Shown here piece after piece: positions 1 to 8,190 of a stretch of 64,000 bases of DNA. How positions within the stretch are numbered: position 1 is the first letter of the stretch; every line of letters begins with the position of its first letter. Location of the stretch: the NCBI GenBank assembly GCA_963821495.1, contig CAWGEA010000003.1, positions 1,860,001 to 1,924,000 of the forward strand, read 5' to 3'. The position numbers and the translations under genes were made by a program. The notes beneath the pieces are model-generated. The model was not told the DNA's origin. It saw nothing but the letters and a program-made list of their open reading frames with translations, and made no database searches. The stretch is from AC-32 sp963821495 (GTDB taxonomy: Bacteria > Actinomycetota > Thermoleophilia > Gaiellales > Gaiellaceae).

Positions 1-93
1 AGGGTCGAGGAGCGTGAGCTGCCGCTGCGCCACCGCGCCACCGGCCGGGACGCACGCGGGTTCCTGCAGCGCGGCCGCCAGCTGCTCGACGCC

Positions 94-723
94 GTGCTCG
101 CCTGCGGCCCGACCGCGACCAACCACCGCGGCCTGCGGCTCCCGCTCGTGGGCGCGCTCGTCGTGCTCGGGGGCGCGCGTGCCCCGGGACGTATGCGGCT
201 CGGCGTCGCCGCGGCAGTGGGCCTCGGCCTCGCCGACGACCTCTGGAGCGGTCCCGAGCGCGGCTTCCGCGCCCACTTCGGCCGCGGCTCGACGACGGGC
301 GTCGTCAAGGCCGTCGGCATCCCGGTCGCGGCCTTCGCCGTCACCCGCTCCCTCCGCGCGGCCACGCTCGTCGGCCTCGCCGCGAACTCGCTGAACCAGC
401 TCGACACGCGTCCGGGCCGTGCGCTGAAGGCCTTCCTCGCGGGCGCCGCGCTCGTCCGCGGGCCGGCGAAAACATGGGTCCCGATCGCCGTCCTGCTCGC
501 TCCCTACGATCTCCGCGAGATGACGATGCTCGGAGACGCGGGGGCGAACGGTCTGGGGGCCGTGCTAGGTTTTGGATCCGTGAGCAAACTCACGGCCAGG
601 GGTCAGGTCCTTTCGATTGCAGCGCTCGCGGCTCTCACCGTTGTCGGCGAGACGCGCTCCCTCGGCGCGCTGATCGAGCGCACTCCCGTTCTCGCCCGGC
701 TCGACGCGTGGGGTCGCCCGTAG
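94..723 (+). CDS. MraY-like polyprenyl-phosphate sugar-phosphate transferase family protein
   Basis: Looks like a short member of the MraY/WecA phosphotransferase superfamily, integral membrane enzymes that move a phospho-sugar from a UDP-sugar to a polyprenyl phosphate. Visible hallmarks are an early TNHRG motif (compare NYRG), an acidic ADDLWSG motif followed by G..AHFG, and a C-terminal LGDAGANGLG motif, with hydrophobic stretches between. At 209 residues it is shorter than MraY (about 320-360). The frame is open to the window edge, so the start is uncertain; the GTG at 94 places the TNHRG motif near the N-terminus as in short homologues. Its TAG overlaps the GTG of pyrG by one base, implying coupling. 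Substrate cannot be told. Confidence 0.6.
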   Translation: MLACGPTATNHRGLRLPLVGALVVLGGARAPGRMRLGVAAAVGLGLADDLWSGPERGFRAHFGRGSTTGVVKAVGIPVAAFAVTRSLRAATLVGLAANSLNQLDTRPGRALKAFLAGAALVRGPAKTWVPIAVLLAPYDLREMTMLGDAGANGLGAVLGFGSVSKLTARGQVLSIAALAALTVVGETRSLGALIERTPVLARLDAWGRP

Positions 724-2372
724 TGGCGCGGCGGCCGCCGAAGTACGTCTTCGTCACCGGCGGCGTCGTCTCGTCTCTCGGCAAGGGCATCACCGCCGCC
801 TCGCTCGGGCGCCTGCTGAAGGCGCGAGGTCTGAAGGTGCAGGTGCAGAAGTTCGACCCGTACATCAACGTCGACCCCGGGACGATGAGCCCGTTCCAGC
901 ACGGCGAGGTGTTCGTCACCGAGGACGGCGCCGAGACCGACCTCGACATCGGCCATTACGAGCGCTTCATCGACGAGAACCTCTCCCGCACCGCCAACCA
1001 CACCGCGGGCGCGATCTGGGACCGCGTGATCCGCAAGGAGCGCAAGGGCGAGTACCTCGGCTCGACGGTGCAGGTGATCCCGCACATCACGAACGAGATC
1101 AAGGAGCGCATCCGCAGCGCGACCGAGGCCAGCGACTGCGACGTCGTCGTGACCGAGATCGGCGGCACCGTCGGCGACATCGAGTCGCTGCCGTTCCTGG
1201 AGGCGATCCGGCAGTTCCGCCGCGAGGCCGGCCCGGAGAACGTCTGCTACGTCCATGTCACGCTCGTGCCCTTCATCGAGACCGCGGGCGAGCTGAAGAC
1301 GAAGCCGACGCAACACTCGGTCTACGAGCTGCGCCGGATCGGCGTCCACCCTGACATCATCGTCGCCCGCTCGCACGACCCGATCTCCGCCGACATCCGC
1401 GAGAAGATCGCGCTCTTCGCCGACCTCGAGCCGAGCGCGGTGATCGCGAACCACGACGTCTCCGACCTCTACCTCGTCCCGTCGGCGCTGCAGGCCGAGG
1501 GCTTCGACAAGCTCGTCTGCGAGAAGCTCGGGCTGCCGGAGGTCGAGGCGCAGCTCGGCGAGTGGCTGGAGCTGACCGAGCGCATCCGCGCCGAGCGCGC
1601 CGGCGAGGTCGAGATCGCGCTCGTCGGCAAGTACGTGAAGCTCCACGACGCGTACCTCTCGGTACACGAAGCGCTCAAGCACGCGGGCGTCCACCACGGC
1701 TGCTCGGTGCGTGTGCGCTGGTTCGACGCCGAGGGCATGTCGCTGGAGGAGGCGCAGGCCGAGCTCGAGTCGGCCGACGGCGTGCTCGTGCCCGGCGGCT
1801 TCGGCTCGCGCGGCTGGGAGGGCAAGATCCTCGCCTGCCGCGTCGCGCGCGAGCGCGGGATTCCCTACCTCGGCATCTGCCTCGGGATGCACGTCGCGGT
1901 CAGCGAGTACGCGCGCCACGTCGTCGGGCTCGAGGGCGCCAATTCGACCGAGATGGATCCCGAGACACCGTACCCGGTGATCGACCTGCTCCCGGAACAG
2001 AAGGAGATCGAGGATCTCGGCGGCACGATGCGGCTCGGCGCGCAGGCGGTCGAGCTCGCCGAGGGCACGCAGGCGCTACGGGCCTACAACGAGCTCGTCA
2101 TCCACGAGCGGCACCGGCATCGCTACGAGGTGAACAACCACTTCCGGCCGCAGCTCGTCGACGCAGGCCTCGTCGTCTCCGGCACGTTCCAGGAGGGACG
2201 CCTGGTCGAGATTGTCGAGCTGCGCGACCATCCGTGGTTCGTCGCCAGCCAGTTCCACCCCGAGTTCAAGTCGCGCCCGACGCGGCCCGCGCCGCTCTTC
2301 CGCGACTTCGTCGGCGCCGCCTTCGTCCGCTCGCGCGAGCGCTCCGGTGCCGCGGTCGCTGCGGCGCGCTAG
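723..2372 (+). CDS. pyrG: CTP synthase (glutamine-hydrolysing)
   Basis: Converts UTP to CTP using ATP and glutamine, the last step of de novo cytidine nucleotide synthesis. The protein of 549 residues has the usual length. The synthetase domain begins with KYVFVTGGVVSSLGKG (P-loop), and the C-terminal class I glutamine amidotransferase domain has its nucleophile at Cys386 in GICLGMH and the His/Glu pair in SQFHPEFKSRP. Start is the GTG that overlaps the previous stop; the coding frame is open further upstream, but that part reads as a shadow of the preceding gene. Its TAG shares a CTAG tetranucleotide with the stop of the convergent PAS gene. Confidence 0.97.
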   Translation: MARRPPKYVFVTGGVVSSLGKGITAASLGRLLKARGLKVQVQKFDPYINVDPGTMSPFQHGEVFVTEDGAETDLDIGHYERFIDENLSRTANHTAGAIWDRVIRKERKGEYLGSTVQVIPHITNEIKERIRSATEASDCDVVVTEIGGTVGDIESLPFLEAIRQFRREAGPENVCYVHVTLVPFIETAGELKTKPTQHSVYELRRIGVHPDIIVARSHDPISADIREKIALFADLEPSAVIANHDVSDLYLVPSALQAEGFDKLVCEKLGLPEVEAQLGEWLELTERIRAERAGEVEIALVGKYVKLHDAYLSVHEALKHAGVHHGCSVRVRWFDAEGMSLEEAQAELESADGVLVPGGFGSRGWEGKILACRVARERGIPYLGICLGMHVAVSEYARHVVGLEGANSTEMDPETPYPVIDLLPEQKEIEDLGGTMRLGAQAVELAEGTQALRAYNELVIHERHRHRYEVNNHFRPQLVDAGLVVSGTFQEGRLVEIVELRDHPWFVASQFHPEFKSRPTRPAPLFRDFVGAAFVRSRERSGAAVAAAR

Positions 2373-2722
2373 GGCTCGGGCCAGAGCACGGCCACGTAGT
2401 AGGTGAGGCCGGCGATGGTGGTCTCGCTGGAGCGGTGGCGCAGGGTGCGCCGCGAGCCGTCCTTGCAGGTGACGGTCGTGCGGCCGACGAGCTCGCCGGC
2501 GGCGATCATCGCCTCGAACTCGCCCTCGGCGTCCGGGTAGCTCGCGACGTCCGGCACGTGCAGGTGCAGCAGCTCCTCGCGCGTGTAGCCGAGGAGCTCG
2601 GTCGCCGTCGCGTTGGCCGCGACGTACCGCATCTCGTCGTCGGCGACGAGAATCGCCACCGGCGCGTGCTCGACGGCCTCTCCCAGCAGGACGCTTTGCA
2701 CGAAGGGTTCCGCCGAGCTCAT
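2369..2722 (-). CDS. Single PAS-domain protein
   Basis: A 117-residue protein that is essentially one PAS sensory domain: residues 15-60 carry the A-NATATELLGYTREELL core and the C-terminal half has the KDGSRRTLRHRSS strand pair typical of PAS sensors. No output domain, kinase or DNA-binding segment is attached, so it probably works through a partner or binds a small ligand. Convergent with pyrG, overlapping it by four bases. The ATG is preceded by TAGATT with six bases between, predicting a leaderless transcript divergent from the peptidase gene 35 bp away. Confidence 0.8.
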   Translation of the reverse strand: MSSAEPFVQSVLLGEAVEHAPVAILVADDEMRYVAANATATELLGYTREELLHLHVPDVASYPDAEGEFEAMIAAGELVGRTTVTCKDGSRRTLRHRSSETTIAGLTYYVAVLWPEP

Positions 2723-2757
2723 GCACTGAATCTAGCGCCCGCGTCTACGATCGCCTA
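2723..2757. promoter_or_regulatory. Compact divergent leaderless promoter pair
   Basis: This 35-bp gap holds two -10 boxes facing outward: TAGATT on the minus strand (2734-2729, six bases before the PAS ATG) and TACGAT on the plus strand (2746-2751, six bases before the M20 GTG). With a start site 6-7 bases after each box, both mRNAs would begin at the start codon. No Shine-Dalgarno is present, and any -35 contacts would lie near or within the opposite gene. Confidence 0.6.
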
Positions 2758-3903
2758 GTGGCCCGACCGGAATGGGGATCCGACGTCCTGGCGACGTTCC
2801 TCGAGCTAGCCGCGCTTCCGAGCCCGCCCGGCGAGGAGCGAGCGGTGGCCGACCTCGTACTCGAGTACCTCGACGCCCTCGGGCTGGCGTCGGTCGAGGA
2901 CGAGGCGGGCGCCGAGGTCGACTCGACGATGGGGAACATCTACTGCCGCCTCGAGGCGAACGGGGGAGGCGGCGAGCCGCTCTTCTTCTGCGCGCACCTC
3001 GACACGGTGCCGCCGGAGGGGCGGATCGAGCCGGTCGTGGGCGACGACGAGGTCGTGCGCAACGGCGCCGGCACGATCCTGGGCGCCGACGACAAGTCGG
3101 CCGTCGCCGCGATGCTCGAGGCCGCCGCTCGGCTGGTCGTGGACGGCCGCCGCCACTCCGGGGTAGAGCTGCTGTTCACGCCGAAGGAAGAGGTCGGCCT
3201 GCTCGGCGCCGCCGCCTTCGACGAGGCTCGGCTCGCGGCGCGCTTCGGGTACGTGTACGACCACGCCGGCCCGATCGGCGAGATCGTTCTCGGCGCGCCG
3301 CACCAGCAGAAGCTCGATGTCCGATTCCACGGCCGCGCGGCGCACGCGGGCATGTACCCGGAGGACGGCCGCTCGGCGATCGCCGCTGCGGCGCGTGCGA
3401 TCGCGGATCTGCGCCTCGGGCGGCTCGACGAGGAGACCTCCGCCAACGTCGGTCGGATCAGCGGGGGCACGGCTCGCAACGTGGTCCCCGAGTGGTGCGA
3501 GTTCGCCGCCGAGGCGCGCAGCCACGACGAGCGCAAGCTCGCCGACCTGATCCGGGAGATGGTCGAGACCGTCACCTTCGCCGCGAGTCTCGAGGAATGC
3601 GAGGTCGAGACGCAGGTGTCCGGCCTCTCGCGCGGCTACCGCTTCCGCCACGACGCCCCGGCAGTGAGGATCGCGGCGGCGGCGCTCGAGCGGGCGGGGC
3701 AGGAGCCCTCGTACATCCTCTCGGGTGGCGGCGCGGACGCGAACGTCTTCAACGAGCGCGGCCTGCAGTGCGTCAACCTCGCCAACGGCATGACCGACAT
3801 CCACACGCCCGAGGAGCGAATCGCGGTCGCCGACCTGCACACGATGGTCGAGGTGACCCTGGCGCTGGTCGACGCCGCGGGCGAGGCCGAGGTTGCCGCT
3901 TAG
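2758..3903 (+). CDS. M20-family metallopeptidase, peptidase T-like
   Basis: Cytoplasmic two-zinc exopeptidase or amidase of the M20 family, closest in layout to peptidase T-like proteins (381 residues, typical). Metal-site motifs are visible: FCAHLDTVP (first His), GADDKSAVAAM (bridging Asp), KEEVG (catalytic and ligand Glu pair) and MTDIHTPEE near the C-terminus; the dimerisation domain includes the characteristic GRAAHAGMYPEDGRSA. Starts at GTG 2758, six bases after TACGAT, so probably leaderless. First gene of a three-gene operon: it overlaps the DUF3866 gene by 11 bases. The peptide substrate is not determinable. Confidence 0.88.
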   Translation: MARPEWGSDVLATFLELAALPSPPGEERAVADLVLEYLDALGLASVEDEAGAEVDSTMGNIYCRLEANGGGGEPLFFCAHLDTVPPEGRIEPVVGDDEVVRNGAGTILGADDKSAVAAMLEAAARLVVDGRRHSGVELLFTPKEEVGLLGAAAFDEARLAARFGYVYDHAGPIGEIVLGAPHQQKLDVRFHGRAAHAGMYPEDGRSAIAAAARAIADLRLGRLDEETSANVGRISGGTARNVVPEWCEFAAEARSHDERKLADLIREMVETVTFAASLEECEVETQVSGLSRGYRFRHDAPAVRIAAAALERAGQEPSYILSGGGADANVFNERGLQCVNLANGMTDIHTPEERIAVADLHTMVEVTLALVDAAGEAEVAA

Positions 3904-4828
3904 CCTGCGCCGCGGTCGGATCACTGCGATCCGCGAGCGGTACGACGCGCTCGTGCGCCTCGAGGTGGACGGTGTCGAGTGCGTCGCGTACCCGACCCTG
4001 ACGGGCCCGGTCGCGCTCGACGACGACGTCCTCGTGAACGTTCAGGCGCGCGCGCTCGAGCTCGGATCGGGCGGGTTCGACGTGCTTTACGCGAATCTCA
4101 CGCGCGGGGTCGGCCTCGGCGCCGAGGAGGGAGCGCACGTGATGGTCTTGCCGTACACGCCTCTGCAGCACGCCCGCGTGCACGTCGAGGAGGCGGGCGA
4201 GCTCGCCGAGGCTCTGGACGGCATGCCTGTCGTCTGCTGCTCGCTGCACAGCCAGCTCGCGCCGGTCTGCGCCGCGCTCGCCGGGGAGCGGGTCGCGTAC
4301 GTGCAGCTCGCGGGAGGTGCGCTGCCGGTGTCGCTCTCGGACACCGTGCGCGTGCTGCTGGAACGCGGCCTCGTCACGGCGACCGCAGCCGTCGCGCCGT
4401 GCTTCGACGGCGACGTGCAGTGCGTCTCGGTCGCTTCGGCGCTGCTCTGGGCTCGCGGCGGCCACGACGTCGCGGTCTGCGCGATCGGCCCCGGGATCGT
4501 CGGTACCGGCTCACGCTTCGGCCACGGCGGCCTGGCGGCGGCCGAGACGGCGAACGCGGCGGGTGCGCTCGGTGGGGTGCCGGTGCTGGCGGAGCGGGTC
4601 TCCGGCGCGGACGAGCGGGCACGCCACCGTGGCCGCTCGCACCACACCGAGGCCGTGCTGGCGCTCGTGCGCGGCGACCCGCTCGTCGCGGAGGCAGGGG
4701 GAGAAGACTGGCGTGCGGCATGCGAGGGGCTCCCGCTCTCGTACATGGGACGCGGCCCCGACGAGGACCCGGAGTTCTTCGCGGCCGCCTTCGCTGCAGG
4801 CGCGGCGGCGCGCCGCCTGCTCGGCTGA
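3893..4828 (+). CDS. DUF3866 family protein
   Basis: A 311-residue protein recognisable as the DUF3866 family of Gram-positive bacteria, function unknown. An N-terminal beta-rich part (GRITAIRERYDALVRLEVDG) reads like a small barrel, followed by an alpha/beta domain with a glycine-rich loop AIGPGIVGTGSRFGHGG and two His-containing segments (LHSQLAP; RSHHTEAVL) that could form a site. Start is probably TTG 3893, overlapping the peptidase stop by 11 bases, so translation is likely coupled. Its TGA overlaps the ATG of the aldo-keto reductase. Family assignment fairly firm, role unknown. Confidence 0.82.
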   Translation: MPLSLRRGRITAIRERYDALVRLEVDGVECVAYPTLTGPVALDDDVLVNVQARALELGSGGFDVLYANLTRGVGLGAEEGAHVMVLPYTPLQHARVHVEEAGELAEALDGMPVVCCSLHSQLAPVCAALAGERVAYVQLAGGALPVSLSDTVRVLLERGLVTATAAVAPCFDGDVQCVSVASALLWARGGHDVAVCAIGPGIVGTGSRFGHGGLAAAETANAAGALGGVPVLAERVSGADERARHRGRSHHTEAVLALVRGDPLVAEAGGEDWRAACEGLPLSYMGRGPDEDPEFFAAAFAAGAAARRLLG

Positions 4829-5601
4829 TGGAGGAGCGGCGGCTGGGGCCGGTCGTCGGCCTGGGTACCTGGAACACCTTCGCGGGCGACGCGGCGCTCG
4901 CGCGGCGCGTGGTCGGCGCGGCCCTCGCGAGCGGAGCGAAGCTCGTCGACTCGTCGCCGATGTACGGCGGCGCGGAGGCTTCGCTGTCGGCGGCGCTCGA
5001 GAACAGGCGCAGCGAGGCGGTCGTGGCGACGAAGATCTGGTCACGCTCGGTCGAGGACGGGCGTGCGCACTTCGCCCGGCAGCTCGAGTGGTTCGGCCGG
5101 GTGGAGGTCGAGCAGGTGCACAACCTCTTCTCGTGGCGCGAACACCTACCGTGGCTCGAGTCCGCGCGCGAGTCCGGGCACATCGGCCGGCTCGGCGTCA
5201 CGCACTACAGCCCGTCGGCGTTCGGCGAGCTCGAAGAGGCGCTCGCGACGCGGCGCTTCGAGACGCTGCAGGTGCCGCTCAACCCGCACGAGCGGGAGTG
5301 CGAGGAACGGCTGCTGCCGCTTGCGGAGGAGCTGGGGGTGGCCGTGATCGTCATGCGCCCGCTCGGTGAGGGCGCGCTCGTACGGCGGGAGCCCTCGGCC
5401 TCCGAGCTCGAGCCGCTGGCGCCGTTCGGCGTGCGGACGTGGGCACAGGCGCTGCTCAAATGGGCGCTGTCGGACCCGCGCGTCGACGTGGTCATCCCGG
5501 CGACGAGCGACCCCGAGCACGCGCGGGCGAACGCGCAGGCCGGCGAGCCACCGTGGCTCGGCCCGGAGGAGCGCCGCCTCGTCGAGCGCCTGGCCCGCTG
5601 A
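4828..5601 (+). CDS. Aldo/keto reductase
   Basis: NAD(P)H-dependent reductase of the aldo/keto reductase superfamily (TIM barrel), 257 residues, slightly short for the family. The catalytic tetrad can be read in order: Asp in VDSSPMYGG, Tyr in the same motif, Lys in VVATKIWS and His in QVHNLFSW. The cofactor-binding C-terminus includes VVIPATSDPEHARAN. Start ATG 4828 overlaps the DUF3866 stop by one base; the longer open frame upstream is a shadow of that gene. Substrate unknown. Last gene of the M20-DUF3866-AKR operon. Confidence 0.88.
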   Translation: MEERRLGPVVGLGTWNTFAGDAALARRVVGAALASGAKLVDSSPMYGGAEASLSAALENRRSEAVVATKIWSRSVEDGRAHFARQLEWFGRVEVEQVHNLFSWREHLPWLESARESGHIGRLGVTHYSPSAFGELEEALATRRFETLQVPLNPHERECEERLLPLAEELGVAVIVMRPLGEGALVRREPSASELEPLAPFGVRTWAQALLKWALSDPRVDVVIPATSDPEHARANAQAGEPPWLGPEERRLVERLAR

Positions 5602-5622
5602 CCCGTCTACCGCCCCTAAGTT

Positions 5623-5710
5623 CGGTTCGCCCGGCCTCCTCCCCGAGGCGAGCATATTGGCGGCGGGCGCACCTGTCTGTGACGCTTCGTGCCGAATCTG
5701 CGACCAGGCG
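5623..5710 (+). repeat. Paired intergenic element, copy 1 (upstream of ald)
   Basis: Bases 5623-5653 are identical over 31 bp to 41620-41650. Two further conserved blocks follow at the same spacing: TGTCTG at 5674 (offset 51 in both copies) and GTGCCG at 5689 (offset 66 here, 67 in the other copy), then AATCTGCGACC. The core contains a GCCTC/GAGGC stem with a CTCCCC loop. Both copies end shortly before a start codon (ald; the tRNA nucleotidyltransferase). No reading frame explains the conservation, so a structured leader, regulatory site or mobile remnant is likely. Confidence 0.7.
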
Positions 5711-5766
5711 TCCACGGCGCGTCTCGACGTCGCCATGACCGCGAGAAGCTAGGGTTTCTCGCCCCG

Positions 5767-6891
5767 ATGAAGGTCGGAGTCGTCAAGGAGATCAAGTCGG
5801 ACGAGTACCGCGTCGCGCTGACGCCCGCGGGCGCGCGCGAGCTCGTCCAGGGTGGCCACGACGTCGTCGTCGAGACCGGCGCCGGAAAGGGCAGCTCGTT
5901 CCCGGACGACGCCTACCGGGCCGTAGGCGCGACGCTCGGCTCCGTCGACGACGTCTGGGGCGAGGCGGAGCTCCTGCTCAAGGTGAAGGAACCGCTACCC
6001 GAGGAGTACACGCGCCTGCGCGAGGGCCTCGTCCTCTTCACGTACCTCCACCTCGCCGCAAGCGAGGAACTGACCCGCGCGCTGGCGCAGAGCGGGGCGG
6101 CGTGCGTGGCGTACGAGACCGTCGAGACCGACAGCGGAGCGCTGCCCCTGCTCGCGCCGATGAGCGAAATCGCCGGTCGGCTGGCCGCCCAGGCCGGCGC
6201 CTACTTTCTCGAGAAGCCGCTCGGCGGGCGCGGCCTGCTGCTCGGCGGCGTCCCCGGCGTCGCTCCGGGCCGCGTGCTCGTGATCGGGGGCGGAATCGTC
6301 GGTTACAACGCCGCGGTGATCGCGCTCGGGCTGGGCGCCAACGTGACGATCCTGGAGCGCTCGGTCGACCGGATGCGCCACCTCGACGAGATCCTCTCGG
6401 GCCGCGTCAGCTTGGTCATGTCGTCCTCGCTGCAGATCGAGGAGTCGATCGTCGAGGCCGACGTCGTGATCGGGGCCGTGCTGATCCCCGGCGCCGTCGC
6501 GCCGAAGCTGGTCACCCGCGCGATGCTCGGCCAGATGAAGGACGGCGCGGTGCTCTGCGACGTCGCGATCGACCAGGGCGGCTGCACCGAGACCTCGCAC
6601 CCAACCACCCACAGCGAACCGGTGTATGTCGTCGACGGGGTCACGCACTACTGCGTCGCGAACATGCCGGGTGGGGTTCCGATCACGTCGACGAAGGCGC
6701 TGACGAACGTCACGCTGCCGTACGTCGAGGCGATCGCCGACAACGGTCTCGCCGAGGCCGTTGCGCGCGACCACACGCTCGCGCGCGGGGTGAACGTGCT
6801 CGACGGGAAGATCACGTACGAGGCCGTCGCCGAGGCGCATGGCCTCGACTACCACCCGCTCGAGGACGTCCTGCCGCTCTCGCCGGTCTGA
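5767..6891 (+). CDS. ald: Alanine dehydrogenase
   Basis: NAD-dependent enzyme interconverting L-alanine and pyruvate plus ammonia, linking nitrogen and pyruvate metabolism. 374 residues, the normal length. It opens with MKVGVVKEIKSDEYRVALTP, has the active-site LFTYLHLAAS segment with its catalytic His, the Rossmann loop VIGGGIVGYNAA and the CDVAIDQGGC segment with the catalytic Asp. ATG 5767 follows TAGGGT (5750-5755) by 11 bases, and no Shine-Dalgarno is seen. Upstream lies the conserved intergenic element shared with the tRNA nucleotidyltransferase leader. The gene appears monocistronic. Confidence 0.96.
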   Translation: MKVGVVKEIKSDEYRVALTPAGARELVQGGHDVVVETGAGKGSSFPDDAYRAVGATLGSVDDVWGEAELLLKVKEPLPEEYTRLREGLVLFTYLHLAASEELTRALAQSGAACVAYETVETDSGALPLLAPMSEIAGRLAAQAGAYFLEKPLGGRGLLLGGVPGVAPGRVLVIGGGIVGYNAAVIALGLGANVTILERSVDRMRHLDEILSGRVSLVMSSSLQIEESIVEADVVIGAVLIPGAVAPKLVTRAMLGQMKDGAVLCDVAIDQGGCTETSHPTTHSEPVYVVDGVTHYCVANMPGGVPITSTKALTNVTLPYVEAIADNGLAEAVARDHTLARGVNVLDGKITYEAVAEAHGLDYHPLEDVLPLSPV

Positions 6892-6892
6892 G

Positions 6893-7000
6893 CTACTTCG
6901 CGGGGCTGATCTTGACGACGAGCCACGTCGTCGCGGCCGCGAGCAGGATCACGCAGACGATGAAGACCAGCAACCCGAGTAGTCCGAGGGCGACATCCAC
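6893..7000 (-). CDS. 35-residue single-pass membrane protein
   Basis: A small open frame antiparallel to its neighbours: GTG start at 7000, TAG at 6893-6895, 35 residues. It is almost entirely one hydrophobic helix (LGLLGLLVFIVCVILLAAA) followed by TTWLVVKISPAK, a short positively charged end. The convergent ald gene stops one base before it. A minus-strand TATTCT (7015-7010) lies nine bases before the GTG and overlaps the deoB -10 box, which supports expression. No recognised family. Such peptides often sit in membrane complexes, but here that is only inference. Confidence 0.6.
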   Translation of the reverse strand: MDVALGLLGLLVFIVCVILLAAATTWLVVKISPAK

Positions 7001-7008
7001 GACCGACC

Positions 7009-7015
7009 TAGAATA
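7009..7015. promoter_or_regulatory. Symmetric bidirectional -10 (TAGAATA)
   Basis: On the plus strand TAGAAT (7009-7014) is six bases before the deoB GTG. On the minus strand TATTCT (7015-7010) is nine bases before the GTG of the 35-residue membrane protein. One heptamer can therefore nucleate both divergent transcripts, each leaderless or nearly so. The whole intergenic gap is 20 bp. Confidence 0.6.
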
Positions 7016-7020
7016 GCCGC

Positions 7021-8190
7021 GTGCCGCGCGCCTGCGTGATCGTTCTGGACGCCGTGGGCGCGGGAGCGCTTCCGGATGCCGACGCGTACGGCGACGAGGG
7101 CTCGGACACGCTCGGCAACGTCGCGCGCGCGGTGGGGGGTCTCGACCTGCCGAATCTGGAGGCGCTCGGGCTCGGAAACGTCGAGCCGCTCGAAGGTTGC
7201 CCGCCGCAGCCGGGAGCGCCGGCCGTCGCCGGGCGGCTGCTCGAGCGCTCGAAGGGCAAGGACACGACGGCGGGCCACTGGGAGCTGATGGGCGTCGTCA
7301 CGCCGACGCCGTTCCCGACGTACCCGCAGGGGTTTCCGCACGACGTGATCGACCCCTTCATGCACCGGACGGGGCGCGGCGTCCTCGGGAACAAGCCGGC
7401 CTCGGGGACGGAGATCATCCAGGAGCTCGGCGAGGAGCACCAGCGCACCGGCAAGTGGATCGTCTACACGTCCGCCGACTCGGTCTTCCAGATCGCGGCT
7501 CACGAGGAGACGATCCCGCTCGAGGAGCTCTACGAAGGCTGCCGGATCGCGCGCGAGATCCTCACGGGCAAGCACGCGGTCGGACGGGTGATCGCGAGGC
7601 CGTTCATCGGCGAGCCCGGGAACTACGAGCGGACGCCGAACCGGCACGACTTCTCGCTCGAGCCACGACGCCCGAATTACTTGACCCTCGTACGCGAGGC
7701 GGGTCACACGGTGCACGGCGTCGGCAAGATCTCCGACATCTTCGCCGGCTGCGACATCGACGAGTCGCGGCCGACCAAGTCCAACGTGGAGGGGATCCAG
7801 CAGACCGAGACGCTGCTGCGAGAGATCGACGACGGGCTGATCTTCGTCAACCTGGTCGAGACGGACATGCTCTGGGGGCACCGCAACGACCCGGTCAACT
7901 TCCACCGGTGCCTGCAGGACTTCGACCGCCGGCTGCCCGACCTGCTCGACGCCTTGCGCGATCAGGATCTGCTGATCCTCACCTCCGACCACGGCTGCGA
8001 CCCGACGACGCCCTCGACCGACCACTCGCGCGAGCACGCGCTCCTGCTCGCGTACGTCCACGGCCGCAACGCGGCGGGGCGGCTCCACGAGGAGGGTGAG
8101 TTCGCCGACGTCGGGGCGACGGTCAACGCGTGGCTCGGCGGCAAGCAGCCGCGCCGAGGGATTGCCGGCCAGCCGATCGTGGAGCCGTGA
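7021..8190 (+). CDS. deoB: Phosphopentomutase
   Basis: Interconverts (deoxy)ribose 1-phosphate and 5-phosphate in nucleoside salvage. 389 residues, alkaline-phosphatase fold; metal-site motifs are CVIVLDAVGAGALPDA at the N-terminus, TAGHWELMG, and the C-terminal TSDHGCDPTTPSTDHSREH. GTG start six bases after TAGAAT, predicted leaderless. Ends in GTGA, which is also the start of the next gene. The operon deoB-methyltransferase-thymidine phosphorylase ties pentose phosphate release to nucleoside phosphorolysis. Confidence 0.96.
   Translation: MPRACVIVLDAVGAGALPDADAYGDEGSDTLGNVARAVGGLDLPNLEALGLGNVEPLEGCPPQPGAPAVAGRLLERSKGKDTTAGHWELMGVVTPTPFPTYPQGFPHDVIDPFMHRTGRGVLGNKPASGTEIIQELGEEHQRTGKWIVYTSADSVFQIAAHEETIPLEELYEGCRIAREILTGKHAVGRVIARPFIGEPGNYERTPNRHDFSLEPRRPNYLTLVREAGHTVHGVGKISDIFAGCDIDESRPTKSNVEGIQQTETLLREIDDGLIFVNLVETDMLWGHRNDPVNFHRCLQDFDRRLPDLLDALRDQDLLILTSDHGCDPTTPSTDHSREHALLLAYVHGRNAAGRLHEEGEFADVGATVNAWLGGKQPRRGIAGQPIVEP

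Noticed and set aside
14..394. A plus-strand frame of 126 codons at the left edge
   Set aside because: Translation is an Ala/Arg/Ser-rich shadow; the frame of the MraY-like gene carries the recognisable motifs.
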